The notes beneath the pieces were generated by a model, which was not told the origin of the DNA, did not search any database, and saw nothing but the letters and a program-made list of their open reading frames with translations. A program made the translations under genes and the position numbers. DNA of 64,000 nucleotides, taken from positions 1 to 64,000 of the forward strand of contig CANTFL010001207.1 in NCBI GenBank assembly GCA_947650285.1, read 5' to 3'. The DNA comes from Hyaloperonospora brassicae (lineage: Eukaryota > Oomycota > Peronosporomycetes > Peronosporales > Peronosporaceae). How positions within the stretch are numbered: position 1 is the first letter of the stretch; each line of letters starts with the position of its first letter. Of the stretch, positions 7,986 to 22,139 are shown one piece after another.

Positions 7986-10900
7986 AGCGTCGCGGTGAGG
8001 ACGCGGTAACACCTCTTTAGTGGGTATGTCTTTTGGTGTCGTGCAACAGGCATCGTCAACGAAGCGATATGGTCCTTCAGCCTAACATGGTCCAAAGACC
8101 CAATTTTCGTTGCCAACAATTTCTTATTGCTACAGATCGTATACTTGACGCACACTATGATGTAGAAAAAAAGACAAAAGAGGTAATTTCTTGATCGAAT
8201 ATCTCGTTAATTGACCAAGCATTTTCGCTAACCTCTCGGCTATTGTTTTGCGACAGCAATTTAGGGAGTGTCAATGACATCGCGTCCGCTGTTGGAAGGT
8301 CCTGATTCACAACCGGAGCGTGGGTCCATTTTTCCATTCGATCATTGTAAAATGTATCACTAATCGCTGCAAAAGTAAACGCGTGAAGTGGTGTTACATT
8401 GGGGTAGTTAGGTATAGTGTTTTGTGCTAGGCTAATCAAATACAATCTTAAGTTCATATTTCTTACTGACCTTTCATATCGAAGCGCTGCATGACTGATC
8501 GTTGTTATCTTTGTACGTGTATATCGATACAGGTTTGTGAAGAATAGACGTCGTAAAGGGCTTTATCTGTGTTCTCATCATTTACAATATGCGTTTGATA
8601 GGGTGCCGGCCAAGCAGAGCTTCGATTGGACAATGCACTATCGTAAGGTTTGTAGCATCAACATCCTCTATCGATAAAGCAGCTATTGCGGTTCGACTTT
8701 TGTATCATTCTTCGAAATCTCGCGCCGACAAGTGGAGCGTGGATATAATTCGAATGACACGTTTTCACTCTGTAGCGAATGGAAATGATTTTTCAGTTTG
8801 CAAATCTTCTTAGTTTGACAGTGTCAAGTGGCGTATTGTGTCAAAGCGGTGTATAAGATGTGGATCGAAGACGGTTGACGGTGCATTACCACACAGATGG
8901 GCTGTCTCGCCCGGATAAAAACAACAGAACACGACAACTTATCATGCAACATTCTCCATCTCATCGATTTAATCAACTGCAATAATTGAGTATGTACTGA
9001 TAACGGATCATTGCATGGATTCGTTCTACGTTCACGTCTATGAGATTTCGTATATAAATAGATTGTGTAGAGTTCCATGCTTTACATCTAGTTGAAAGGG
9101 TACAAGGACGCATGGCGGCACATAATGTACGAGCTGCGCACATTACTCGTGCGCAGAGCACCATCACAAATTTTTTGACATAAGTAATATCGTTTGTGAC
9201 TAATGTACAGCATATGCAGTAATTCGTAAGGTGCCTTGCACCACTATTTGTTTTGGACCTAGCATAATGGATTTTTTTCACCACTGTGTGTTTTGGCTTT
9301 TCAACATTTGATTTTATTTTTCCAGCAAGTTCTTTCACAAACATCGGTCGGCTATGGCTTAATGAGGAGCATTACATTATCGCTATTTCGATGGCAATCG
9401 ATCGTTTTGTCAGGTTTTAAATTGATACTAAAACAATAAAAAAACCGACGAAATTTTGTAGAAACGCATAAAAGATTAATGACCACCATAAACGCAGCAC
9501 AGGATCGGATATTTTCCTAAAACCCTCCAAGCTGTACTGTTAGAAGGCAATATATTATCATTTATATTTAATACGCAATGCAAATAAAATATTACAAGAC
9601 TTAGAATCTACGTTGAGGACGTACATTGTACTGGTTTACGGGGCTGATATACAAGCTTAGCATCGAAGGATAAAATTGCATTTAACATTCTATCTTATGT
9701 ACGACATATGTTGATTTGTTGCCATAATTTGTTGACAAGCATTCAATTAATTTTGTGATGATGAACAATACAGGAAATTATTTATTGTATGTTGAGCGAC
9801 TTATATACTGACCACGGTCGAGAATGTCACCAGTATTGAATCCAATTGTATCCGACGAGTCAAACTCAATAATTGCGAAAATTCGCGGCTCAGTATTTGT
9901 TAACGAGACTTCACGTTCACTTTTCTTGGGCTTGCCGGATTCGAGGTACAGAAATCTTCGATTTATGTGTGTCTGAATCATGATGTCATCTTGTGTACTT
10001 GTGGGCTGGGCAGATTTAGCTCTTCTTACCGGACTTTAAATCTTGAGTTCTTGCTTAATGCAGCCATTATGATTCCTGATCACATTACGAAAAAAATGTA
10101 TATAGATCTGGGTTTGGTTCTAGTTTAAAAAAATGAACCCCTGATCTTAATCGCAAAATGTGCCTTATAAATGCCGTTTTCGTAACGTGAATCCTGAGTA
10201 CAGCTTCATATTGCCTTCTCACATCATAATTAGGCTTGCACGTTCCATATTGGTTCCTGAATTTCGACTAACCATTTCTATGCCTAGCTAACTACTTCCT
10301 ATAGCATTTGGGTAGTGTCTTGAATTATTGCTAATACAAACTAGCCGGATAATTCATTTTTTTCCAGTAGCGACTTAAAAATTGTATACATTTTCCTGAA
10401 GGCCATAGTTCGTGACCAGTTTAGAAAAAAATGACGCGTTTGGCCAATATAACTCAGGAATATGATGTCTACTTGCTAAAGGAAATTCTCAATGGCTAAA
10501 GCACTCACAGACCGAAACTTATCGTACACAATAATGCTAAGGAACGCGCACTATTCTGAGCTTGACGAGAGGGCAGTGTACGCTTCTGGCCGATTAGGTG
10601 CTATGTGGATTGCGCAGATCTGTCAAAATCGTTTATTTATTGTATTGTTACAGAGCGCAAGATATCCTTCATTAATCAACCCGTAGCAAAGCTATTTGAA
10701 GATTATTACGACTGTCCTGCGCTGCAAGTCAAATATCGGTAGGCCCATGGAGGGTTCTATCGGGTAGTGTTTGCCGCACAGCTCGCAAAAATTGGAGTGT
10801 ATACGACAAATTCATATTCTAATTCAGATATTGCTATATACATAACTACGTACTGATATGTAAGAACAAATACTTTAAATTGGTCAATACTCGAACCTGG

Positions 10901-13900
10901 AAGTTTCACTACATTAATATAAATCTGTAAAAACGATTGTTTTTCATTTGATGCTAGCGCTAGTATTTCATTATTTATCAATAGTCATTATAGAGATGAT
11001 TTGTTGAACGTTGTGACATAATCATTAAAGACACATTCAATCATTGTAATAAAAGACAATAAGTGACATTATCCAAGTATTTATTTGTTACAAGGTCTTT
11101 GCCAATATGTTTCTATGTCCTCTAAATTGTCGTTTCGGACACCTTACACAGGCCATATATGCCTGAATATAAAGGAACATCGATCTTTTGAGATCTGTCA
11201 ACCTTATGAAAGATCTATTTTATGAATACCCTCCACTCAATCATACCTAGCTGTAGGTTAGTGAATCATGGAATGATCGCTTCAGTGAATTGGAAATAAT
11301 CGGTGCATTTCATGATGAATAAGAGTTCTGTACCCACCATAATTATATGTGTACAATTACATATAAAACAAACACACGTCGTACTTGTCAATGCCATGAC
11401 TTTTTACCTGATTATCGCACATTATTCCCCCACTCGTGCACTCTCGATAAGATCGTAATCAACCACATCAATATCTCTGATACAGAACGTTTACCTAATC
11501 CCTAAAGTTGCGTCTGCGACGTTACGTGCTGGAATATAAGTAGATATATCACGTCAGAACACGCATAATTTATCGCTTAGATCCATTACCTATAGACTAT
11601 ATGGAAAGGTGAAGACTAAAGGCTTACGTAAATCCTCTGAATATTTTTCTTCCGTTAAAGAAATATAGTTGTTGTCCAGTCCCGTCAGCCATTAAAGTCA
11701 TTTAAAATATGACAATATCTCACATTTCTGGCTCTTGTATAATCCTGTCGTTAAATTTCTCGTTTTGCGCCAAAAAATTATGGTCTTTCATACAATCAAT
11801 TCTACTCGAGTACCGTGTGCGTAAATCTATTAATAATTCGAAATCTAACGCTGTCAATGTTGATTGGAATTTGCAGCATTCGAGTCCTGCATCAGGTATA
11901 ATTTATTTGTCGTCCTGATTTTGCAATAATAAAAAACAACGAATTCATTGCGATAAGGCGGTATGTAATCTATGGGGGTCTAGACAGGCCAGCGCTATGA
12001 ACATTCAATTCTTCAATTGTTAAAGCAAATCTGCATATAATTTTAGCAGATTCGCGTTGCAGTTTCAAAATATATATTACGGTATAAGCAGCTTTGATGC
12101 GCCGACGAATAAACCTCACCGGCGTCAGGCGCTTGATTTACTCGCAATTTGATATTCATACTTGTAACGAAAATTGGTGATCTCAAATGATTGTTGTAGG
12201 CTTATTCACCTTTAGATAACTTCAGTAATATGTGACTACAGAGGAGATGATGTCAATTCAATATTATTTAATCTCATTGTGGTAAGAACAGAAAGCGCAG
12301 GATCAATGTCACTTTCAGCCAGACTAAACGTCAGGCAGATGACGCTTGATAAAATTAAATTTATAAACAAATCTTAGAAGAAACCGTATCATTTTCAAAC
12401 AATGCGGATGGAAAATGGGTTTCGATAAGCAAACCCCCAAATCTTTCTGTATTTTAAGAGTGCGCAGTAGAACTACATTATCATACAAACAACCGAATAC
12501 GCTAATCTATAGTTCATATGCATATCCTACGATGTCAATCTTATTCTTTGTTGCTTACTACAATCGTAATGGGCTTGGCCTTATACGCACTGAATAGTTT
12601 TTTCATTACTTGCTCATATACATTTCTATTAGATAAAAGTGTAGTTTTGTTATGAAGCATTTCCATTGCTTGTCCATGATGCCTTACAGAGTTTGCATAA
12701 TCATCAATTTAGCATTTCTAACACCTCAGCACCGCACTTTCTATTAGCATCTGTATATATCGATACATACAGTTGACACGCACGTGCATACAATTTCGTT
12801 ATGAATTAGATTTGTATGGATCAATATAAAGGGTAAGGAATATATCTTTGCGAATGTACAGCGTTGGATGATGAGTTGAAGCATATGTGCACCCTAATTT
12901 CTCTCCCATTTGACTGTTAACGAAGAAAGTCGCGCAAGGAACGCATGTGGGATAAATATATGTATTTGAAAATATCAAGCCAGAAAATTAATGTAAGAAA
13001 GTATTTATGCAGCTCATGATTCTACCTATATATATATATATATATGACGGTGATGATAACGGTTTGGTCTCTAACTAAAAACAGCAACATGTGATATACC
13101 ACGTTATCCATGGACCATTTATGTAACAATGGTAATTCTTAACTCGGTTTCTCATTGAGACTTGAGCTATTATAATAGTGAAGATGCCATGCAATAAAGC
13201 CTGTTAAACCCGTCGTCGCATACTGCTCAATATAAAATACCCTATTTTTGTCAATTTATAAATCCACTAAACCGTTCAAATCGTTTATTATTGCAAACTA
13301 CAATCATCCCTTATCTTTTTATCACCCTAAAATATTTACCTGTATGTATTACTATATGTCTAATTTATAATTGCCGACTGAACAAAATTGAGGCCGCGGA
13401 TTGTTTTGTCTTTGTCTGATGCGTCTTGCCATTTATCTCGCTCAATGTTTAAATGTATAGCCGCTTTATATTACAATATGACGAGCAATATCTATTTGCG
13501 AAGATTTAATCAACTCTGTAATCATACTTACGTTCGTGCTCTATATAGAACAGTATAGCAGCACCACTGCCACACTGATAAACTTTCTTTCACAGTATCG
13601 TATCAATTGTAGATGTAATTGGTGTTCTAATTACAGTGCTTTCGTTATTCAATGGAGCCCGTACATTTCACTAAGCGTCGGACTGCATCGTTTCCTTCTA
13701 TAATTTAAACTTGTACAAATGCACTACGTCATGTAGCCTCAATGAATATTCCTATGAAACGTCATGTTTTCTGCCTTTCAGCAAAAAAATGGCATCGATC
13801 AATAAGTCGTAATCGTTTTTGCAGAAGTTGTATTCTCTTCATAAACAGATGTGCACATTTGTTTCTTAGCAACGCAATGTATTCATGTCGATTCACATTC

Positions 13901-16900
13901 CAGTATCCTCATACCATGTTTAAGCTACTATTTGTAATCTCGGTGTCGTGTAATTTCGTGCAAAGAATTAACATGGAGAGCCTGTCAGAGTGTTTAAATA
14001 TTGTCGACTTACATAACGTAATTCGCGTTTTTTGTATATACGTTGACCACCGTTTCCACATGCGTACATCTCCACAGTATATGCGTATGAGCATCGTGAA
14101 TATTTGTAACAGAGATGTTCGAATACTTTGTCGCAACCTGCTATCATGCAAATACATTCATTAATATGGTTGATTTGGCGACATGTCGACGTATGTAGCT
14201 GATCAGTACATCGCGACGTTTTCACTCATGATTGTCGGAGCGTATGGGATATAGCGAAAGTGAGTGACTTATCACGGGTGGCATTGATCAAGACCAACTG
14301 CGGGCATGTATATTAGAGGACAAGCAAGTGCGATATAACGTAAAGGTAAAGTAGATTCTATGCATCCTACTATCACGCAAGTCTTTCCTAACACCAGGAT
14401 TTTTATTTAAAGGCGTCTCTTGGAGAGCGACTCAGCACGTGCTTAGAAATAGGACATGTTCTCACTGCTGCCATTTGGTCAAGGAATTTACTTTATTGCG
14501 GGGCGAAGACGAGTATCTATCGGGTTCAAGCGCGATGTACATGCTCATACCACTTCACCTATTCATATTTACGTCGAGCACAAAGTATTGATTCTTTTTT
14601 AACATTCAAAAAATTACTACAGTGCGTACAGCTATTGATTTCACTTTCACGCGCTATTGCTGATATTGCACCCGTCATGATATTTCATATAGATGTCGGC
14701 ATCAAGGTTGCCGCTTGAACATGCTGTCTGTACATCCGTGTATGTAATACAGGTTCTCCCTATTCCTTTTTACTATCTTCCAATGTACAATTTTGCAATG
14801 CACATTAGCCCGATAATATTTGACCTCATTTTGTCATCACCGTCTGCTATATTCTAACTTTAGTGAAGATTTCATGATCAAAAAATGAAAAGCCTCCTTT
14901 CACTGATGTATCAGAATTATCTTTAAAAATAAACACAACGTAAGCTCTATACACCTTGTCTTCCGGTTACGAAATCTCGATCAATCCTTGATGAACACAC
15001 ATGATATTGTCTTGTGGTCCTTAGAGCATTTTTTAATACACACAAAAGGTAGCATTCTTATGATCCACTTAATTTAAATCATGGTATGATAGTAAACCTG
15101 TCGGCTACGACCTATTATCATATTGTGCAGGTAAGATCTATTGTTTTCCAATACTTCTCTACAATGTAGTATGTTTAAGGATCTATATCTTTGTCTCTGA
15201 ACATCAAATAGAAAGTCTATTATCCACGCATAGCGACATTTTGGAACGCAATTTAAGCTTTCGACTCCAAATTAACTAATTATCCACATATTGGATAAGG
15301 GCAAACGTACAGATCAAGCATCGAACTATTTGCACCACTCTTCAGGAATATTACGTACTTATGGCAGCCTATAACATTTTAACCTTCCATCAATAGCTTC
15401 TTCTACGTCCATATATATTGCGAAAGGATGTAGTGTTTGTAACTGCGCGCGCCGCAATTCGCTTGTAGGGGTAATTATCCTGACTGCTTCATTTATCACC
15501 AATACGTCATCCTTTATGATACACCGCTCGCGATTCGTATATTTACCTATCTGTTGCTAGGATTACATTATTGCTTGGATTGTTGAGGCGCAATTTATGG
15601 CTATCTTTTAGTGGCTGCACATTGTATTTAATTTGTGCTAAGTGTATATTATCCACCAGCTCACTGTCGATATTCTTTGGTATATCATTTATTTATATCT
15701 CAGCCTGCGTGATGAAGTCAACGAGCTGTCAGGCCACTTCCGACTATTTAAGCAGCAATCACACCATATAGAAGCAGACTTGTCATCGGATTAAGTGATA
15801 TGGTGGCACTTTACATCGAATGTTGCAGTATAATGGAAGCACACCCATTGCTATAAATGCATTGTGCTCACATGCATCAAGCGCTACGTTAATCAAGCCT
15901 GTTTGCTGGGGGGAAATGAGCCTCATGTACGGCTCGTTGTGTGATGTGTAATATCATATCACGGAAACTTCGTTTGTCAGGTAAGTTGTAGGGGAAGCGT
16001 TATTCGTACACGATGACACGATACGACGGATGACAGCTTAATGTGACGTCTCAGTGTGGTATTGATGTGTTCATATAATATCTTTTGAGTTCCTATAGGC
16101 AGCGATTATGAGTAAGTTTAATAGTCTACATCATATACTTGTCGTTTGAAGGTAATCGATTTGAAAAGTAGAAGAACGGCAACTCTAGAAATCGCGTTAT
16201 AGGCGGATGGTACTTTTGAGCACCATGAACAATGCGGACGAGCTGAAGGAACCACAAGACTATGTAGGGAGTTCCCATGGCATTTCGTCAAGATTGTCAC
16301 AATATTATTCTTGCCATGATTGGTTTCATGCAGAGCTTAAGCTGTCTTTTGACGTTGCTGCCACCCACGCTATTTCCTCCATATAATGTATATAATAATT
16401 AGCTTATCCAATTAAAAGTGAATGATCCCACGTTATTCATTTGATAATAAAGGTCAGAATTTTTTTGAAAGTACATGACAGCATATTAAGCTAATTGGCT
16501 CGTCTACTTTTTCGCAGGCACATCCTACGCTGGCGTATACATGCCTTTGATTCCGATCGCTTATCGAAAAACGTCCATCTTGAGAACAAAAGCTCGGCGA
16601 GGAAGCGAACTTATACCTTATTACACGCTTTATAGTACCTCATGTGTTAATCAACACCCTACTAGTTTGATCAAGTACACTTTAACCAGAATCACTTCGA
16701 TCATAAACTATAAGAAGACGAAGTTTTCATAATTTCTTTTAGCTTGTGTGATATTCACTCGCTGCAGCGTTTGCTGCTTACAATTATAAAGATATGCACT
16801 GTAAGAAATTGCAACCCTATAATTTTGATTCCACATTAATTACAGGCGCGTCTTACCTCAATTAATTACCCTCGTCTATTACTCTTAAGTCATATTCTGG

Positions 16901-17900
16901 CATGGCAGCTCAGCCTATACAGCTTATAGACCAAATTATACATCGCCTTATTGTAATCTCTTCACGCCTTCGAATGATCATCAAATGTCACTATTTAGCA
17001 GATTAGCGAGTCGTATCGTGACCTCAACGTTGTATCCAAATATTCGCACTTTTTGCTTAAGCTGCCGGTGGTCAAAATCACAAAAAATTGTTCTCGCCAA
17101 CCCGGCCTATAATTATGCCAAGCTCATCAACAAGGAACATAAAAAACTGATGAAGGTGATACTGTACGTTCAGTATCACTTCATATGTGAAATTTAGGAT
17201 TACTAACAAAGAAAAAAGTGGCACGATGGCTCTTATTTTTCTTATTGTATCTTCCCAGCCAGTTCCATTCATATTGTTTGCCGTCTTCCACCGAAACAAG
17301 AAGCAGTTTCAATCTTTTTAGTTGCGTTATAAAGGTGTTAGCTTCTGCGGAATATGCAATAGTACGCTTACGATATTGGTGTATTCACATACCTCTGCAT
17401 TTCCACCTTCTCTGATTCCACATTCAAAATGGATTTCTCATTAAGCACCTCTATATAAAATTGAACCCTCGATTGATAAAATATTGTTTCAGCACTACGT
17501 TGTTGGCACGGGAGAAAAACGGTACATTCATAGGCGTGAAGAAGAGTTCAAACGTTTCATGCGATGATGTTTCTATCCGATTACAATATAATAGACTTGT
17601 GGAGAAGTTAGGCCATTTCGTGTTTATAACGGTTTCATTCTATCTTGTGAGCCCGTCAGAGACGCAAACGCACTGTTTCAGTAATCATATCAATAATGAT
17701 CTTGTTTCTTATTTAATTAAGTGAAGTTGATTGGATTTGGGTAAAAAAGATAATATCCATGTGGAGAAGCGCAGAAGAATGATGATGGAAAGTGTGATTT
17801 GCGCCTACCAAATTAAGTGCGAGATCGATTTGATTGGAGGAGTGCGCTCGGAAATAGGCCCGTTGGCACGAATGATGGGATCACATGACTGAATGACAGA
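7986..17900. other. AT-rich gene-poor DNA, no recognisable gene
   Basis: About 10 kb of AT-rich sequence with frequent stops in all frames. The longest open frames (for example 8155-8457 minus, containing APVVNQDLPTADAMSLTLPKLL; 9778-9981 minus, ending EFDSSDTIGFNTGDILDRG; 13742-14164 plus) show no domain I recognise. The first two have a protein-like look and may be remnants of decayed genes. A short (TA)n run is at about 13029-13046. I see no tRNA, rRNA or LTR in this stretch. Confidence 0.6.
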
Positions 17901-17940
17901 AAACGACTGTGAAAAATGCGGATTAATATACCTAACAATC

Positions 17941-18293
17941 AAGAAGGAGTATAGTCAAGGATCGAGAACTGACCGATCACGATCCACGATCAAGGGCTTG
18001 GATCACCAAGTCACAAGGACCGGATCGCTAAAGGAATGAACATTAACTGGAATACTGGATTGCTAACGACAATGGAAAATAGGTGAATATGGAAGCAAGC
18101 TGGTAGAGTGGATCGTCAAGATCATCAAATATTCGAGGCCTCAAAAGTAACGGCGATACGACGGTGGATGACCGGTCAGAGACTCGAGATATTGATTATG
18201 ATACACCCTGGGTGTGTAATGCATAATCTTGTGGACACATAATTGTGTGGGCACATAATTGGTATGGATAACATACCGCGATCCACTACTTTT
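17941..18293. other. Repetitive GATC-rich stretch, function unknown
   Basis: The stretch uses variants of ggatcg/gatcacgatc over and over (for example around 17955-18010 and 18100-18130) and has short direct repeats such as ggacacataattgtg / gggcacataattggt near 18235-18262. It leads directly into the 15-bp repeats that follow. It may be a decayed satellite or the edge of an unknown repeat. Confidence 0.35.
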
Positions 18294-18404
18294 ACGATCC
18301 ACCTAGCGAACCACTATGGAGCAATCCACTACGGAGCGAATCACTATGGAGCGATCCACTACCTAGCGATTTGCTACGGAGTATCTACTGTGGACCACAT
18401 GATG
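18294..18404 (+). repeat. Degenerate 14-16-bp tandem repeat
   Basis: About six units of the type CCACTATGGAGCGAT with substitutions: ccacctagcgaa, ccactatggagcaat, ccactacggagcgaat, cactatggagcgat, ccactacctagcgat, ttgctacggagtat. In one frame it reads NHYGAIHYGA repeated. It is a diverged minisatellite. Confidence 0.85.
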
Positions 18405-18529
18405 CACGAGGTGAATTGCAAAGACAGGCGATACGCAACAGTGATATTTTGAACAGATAGGCATAGTCATAGGTTTTGGATTTGGTTGGGTTTCATTTTA
18501 AATAGTATTGAATTTGCAACGAAAGACAC

Positions 18530-19074
18530 GCGTCGACTTCTCATGGGCAGGAATTTTGGCCTTTTGTTAAATATAAGGTCACCCGCGTCCTAACAAACTT
18601 CGCCTTTGGATTGTTTCGCCAGGCGGAACATCAGTTCTCATCCCCCCAACTGCGATCGGACGCAGGGAACCTAACGGTTTAGATTCAAGATCGCGAGACG
18701 GCTCAAGTAGTCAGAAGGCTCACGAATCAAGCATCACCTTTGGATATAGGCAACTCTGGGAGAGCGCCCAAGTGTACTTGCGATCGAGTGCAGAATTTCC
18801 ACTCGATCCACCCCACGTTTTACCGGGTAAAGAATTTCCACCCGATCAACACCTATCCCTAAAACGACCATTTTCAGCTTCAACTCAAGTCCACCAAGAA
18901 GAGCGCGACCCACCCCACCAACGGGTACACAAGGTGAGAAAGAACATACAGAACACGGAATCGGGGTACGCCCTCCAAAACTCGGTCATCCGGGCGCCAT
19001 TAGACAGTCGGGACCACAAGTAATTTGTGATTCTGACTCCACCACCGCCACCGCGATCGATTATACATAATTTT
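18530..19074. other. GC-richer island inside AT-rich DNA, possible repeat remnant
   Basis: Composition changes sharply from the AT-rich flanks. One frame is open at 18772-19023 (SSAEFPLDPPHVLPGKEFPPDQH), with a repeated pair cgatc-gagtgcagaatttccactcgatc / gggtaaagaatttccacccgatc in the DNA. The stretch ends in a CCACCACCGCCACC run. It could be an old LTR or untranslated part of an element; no pair was found. Confidence 0.3.
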
Positions 19075-20010
19075 TAAGGAAAAGGTTGACCACCACCCCC
19101 ACCCCTATATATTACCGCAATTTACTCGAATTAAGCCTTCTGATTGGTAGGATCGAGTATAGCACCGGTATCAGAAGTAATTTACAATCTCACCTACAAA
19201 TGATAAAATACTAAACCTGAACAGTCTGTGCGTGTCGTTAAGTCGGCGACGTATGATAATTTATTATTTGGCTACTTCATTTGACCGATTCATGACTCGG
19301 TCAAATGAGACTTTTATAAGAGCGATTATGGCACAGGTTGGGCTTGTAGCGGTTACCCTGCATGTGTACTGTGACAAAGGCATCCAACAATATTATGTTC
19401 TGAATCGACTGAAAGCTAGCCGCAGAGATCTATCAAGAGGTACATATATCGTCGTTATACCTGTTCAGTTGACTGAACAGACTAACGTGTAATTTGATGA
19501 TGGTGGTGGCTCGACTTGGCGTCTGACAAAAGTCAAACTGAGCTTTCCTCGATAATTTTGCCCCGAATAGGCGGTCTGCATCCGCTGGGAACTACAATTG
19601 ACTTCGTTTCGATTCAAAGGGAAATTGACCGCTGTATTGACGCCCACTCCTCCTCGACTTTGTGCACAATGCAGTGAAGTGACTAATTCAAGCCGACTAA
19701 CATGACAGCAGTGATCACCGGTATCAATGAGGATGGCTCACTGAGCGCTACGAGCTCCGTCGCTTGCGACACGAACATTGTTTTAATGGAAAGATCTGCT
19801 TAGTTGTTGAAAATTTTCATCAACAAGGATGTTGTCGAGTACCTCTTCACTCATGGATACAGTGATTAATCTAACTCATATTGATGGTCTTGTTAATTCA
19901 GATAGGGGCGCAAGCCGTGGCAAGCATAAACATGGAAATTATATAAATCACGACAATATATAGGGGTGGGGGTTGTTAACAACTTTGGGGGTGGTTAACA
20001 TTTCCCTTTT
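19075..20010. mobile_element. Unit bounded by inverted repeats, possible non-autonomous DNA element
   Basis: The left end (19075-19120) and the right end (19951-20010) are inverted copies. The inner core CCCCCACCCCTATATATT is shared exactly; outside it the ends share GTTGACCACC/GTTAACCACC and a GGAAA(A)GG/GGGAAAT block. The right end has an extra 20 bases between the two blocks. The inside (about 830 bp) has no clear gene. It contains strong hairpins, CATTTGACCGA with an 8-base loop (about 19280-19309) and CTGTTCAG-TTGA-CTGAACAG (about 19461-19480). No target-site duplication is obvious. Confidence 0.45.
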
Positions 20011-22045
20011 ATGATCATAAACATGATACTCGATCTACTTCACTCCTGACCACTAAAGCTGCCTTGCATTCTTTTACTCTTACCACTTATAATGTCGATG
20101 CTATTTATCCAGTCATGTTTGTCTTTTAGAATTTCTTCTTGCACTTGCCCATCAAATTCAGGAATATACAATTTTGGTCGAAATGTTTGTCGGTGTTCGA
20201 TACTACTTCGGAAAGCTATAGTTCATTAACAAAAAAAATGTCGACGCGTATTTCTTTATGTATGTTTGCCTCTATTTTATCGGACTAACAACACGATGTC
20301 TACAAGCATGTCTATCTTCAATTCAGGTTCCATTGCTCGATTCTTTGTTTGTCAGATGCACCATATTCAACATTGGTTTACAGCGGCAACTATGAAGTTC
20401 GCGAATTGAGACGTAAATGCAGTATACATATCATGTAAATTAAAAAATCATATGTTCTCAGTAAAATATTTGCGATCTTAGTCCGGTAGCATAAATTGCC
20501 AAGCGGGGCGTCTGCTGACAACGCCAATATTGTTCATTGTTAAATATCAAAAAAATCTAGGATAGATTTTTTTTGTTTACAACTACCATCCTAGTCATTT
20601 AGACCTGTGTCCTGCATAAGCCCTTGTGGTCGTGTAAATTTTAATTATTATTGGTAGTACATAGCAATTTAGTTTTTCACAGACTTGGTTTTTTCTGCAT
20701 CTCATGGCTTTATAGATAGATGAGAAGTAAAAAATAGAAGACTATCGATTACTAAAAAAAATTCAAAAAGCAAACTATTACGGAAGTAAAGGCCTCGAGT
20801 CTCAATTTAAGAACTACGAAGGACTTTCGACGGACGTAGCAGGAAGCATCGATTGACACGTAAACATTTTTGACTTGCGGTATCACATCTATGCCTACGA
20901 TTATTGCTCAGCAAATTTTAGCACAGAACAAGAGCGACTACTACCTAAATCTTAAGTTGTTAGGCCCTTTAATCGATATTTGGAACAATTAGAAATATAT
21001 AAATATTTGTATCTGGATATAAGTTCGTATATTATACATATATATGGGCCTGAGTTCGGATCCCAATCACCAATCTACGCGTACTTCCATATATTACACT
21101 GACCATCCATTTAGAATTGACTCATTAAACACAACTGGTCTGTTAGTCGCGCAAATTATGATAGCATGGATGTGAATTAATGTTCAATCGGCTAATAGAG
21201 GCCGACTATTAGATGAAAATCGTGATACTCAGCCTACCCAAGCGGTATGAATCCAAGAAATACATTCTAGAAAACTGTCAAAAACTCATAGAGAAGATTT
21301 GCCGTAAGAGATTATCCGAGTAGAGACGTCTATCGATCAAGCCAAATCTTTTCGTTGAGGCCATTTGCTTATTGACGGACTCATAGGACAACATATATTC
21401 CGGTAATTTCATCACTGGTCTTTCTTTAGCACCATACATGTCTTATGTGCCAAATGTGCGGACATGATCGCACATTTTACAACGAAAACCTCACAAGATG
21501 TTTGGGGCCCAGACTCTGTCAACCGAATGATCTGATGTCGTTAACTATGCAATATTAATAGTATGAAATTTATAAGCGCCTATATCGTCTATTTAATTCA
21601 CGAAGCAAAAAACGACTATGTTACACTAATTTTTACTTGCTTTCGATATCATTCTAGGTGATCCCCCAAGAGTAGTATACAACGGATTAATTCACTTGTT
21701 CTCCATTTAGATTCTCTTCTATTGATGTGTCAGTCAATCACTGAAAAACGTGTCGCCGGTCCCAGGCAACCAATGTCTTCTATCATTGGATAATATCGCG
21801 CAAGTATATATATCCAGGACCTGTCATATCTTGCAATTCCAGGTTGTGGACCTTCTGCACTGTTTTTGTTACTCACATCTTCGAGCAGATTCATAACGTG
21901 TGTAGCGGGCTACAACCCCTGCTCTGTCCAATCCATTCAGACGATTTAATTACAAGAAGGTCATCGCGCCCACGCATAGTGCATACAAACTTCTCGGGCG
22001 CTCCAAAAAATGCATGAATCAAGCTTTTGTTGAACCAGCGGCAAA
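20011..22045. other. AT-rich gene-poor DNA, nothing recognised
   Basis: Stops are frequent in all six frames and there is no open frame of note. No repeat pair, tRNA or LTR was seen. Confidence 0.6.
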
Positions 22046-22048
22046 ATA

Positions 22049-22139
22049 GCGTTCCTAGGGGAATCCTTGTTAGTTTCTTTTCCTCCGCTTGTTGATATGC
22101 TTGAGTTCAGCGGGTATTCTTGCCTGATATCAGGTCCAT
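22049..22139 (-). rRNA. 5' end of large-subunit (25S/28S) rRNA, diverged fragment
   Basis: On the minus strand the sequence reads as the very start of LSU rRNA: ACCTGATATCAGGCAAG, ACCCGCTGAACTCAAGC, ATATCAACAAGCGGAGG, AAAAGAAACTAACAAGG, ATTCCCCTAGGAACG. Compared with the conserved eukaryotic sequence there are changes at invariant places (AACTTAAGC to AACTCAAGC, AATAAGCGG to AACAAGCGG, CCCTTAGTAACGGCG to CCCCTAGGAACGCTA), and similarity stops after AACG. It is therefore a dead fragment and not a working rRNA gene. Confidence 0.9.

Noticed and set aside
13742..14164. 140-codon plus-strand frame as a gene
   Set aside because: Composition typical of chance; overlapping open frames on the other strand; no motif.
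15890..15945. Group II intron domain V-like hairpin (GAGCC...GGCTC)
   Set aside because: Only a 5-bp stem; no AAAC internal loop pattern, no reverse transcriptase and no other intron domain nearby.
18301..18404. CRISPR-like array
   Set aside because: Units are contiguous and degenerate with no spacers, and the DNA is eukaryotic.
21040..21075. Possible tRNA T-arm (GAGTTCGGATCCC)
   Set aside because: No acceptor, D or anticodon arm at the right distances.
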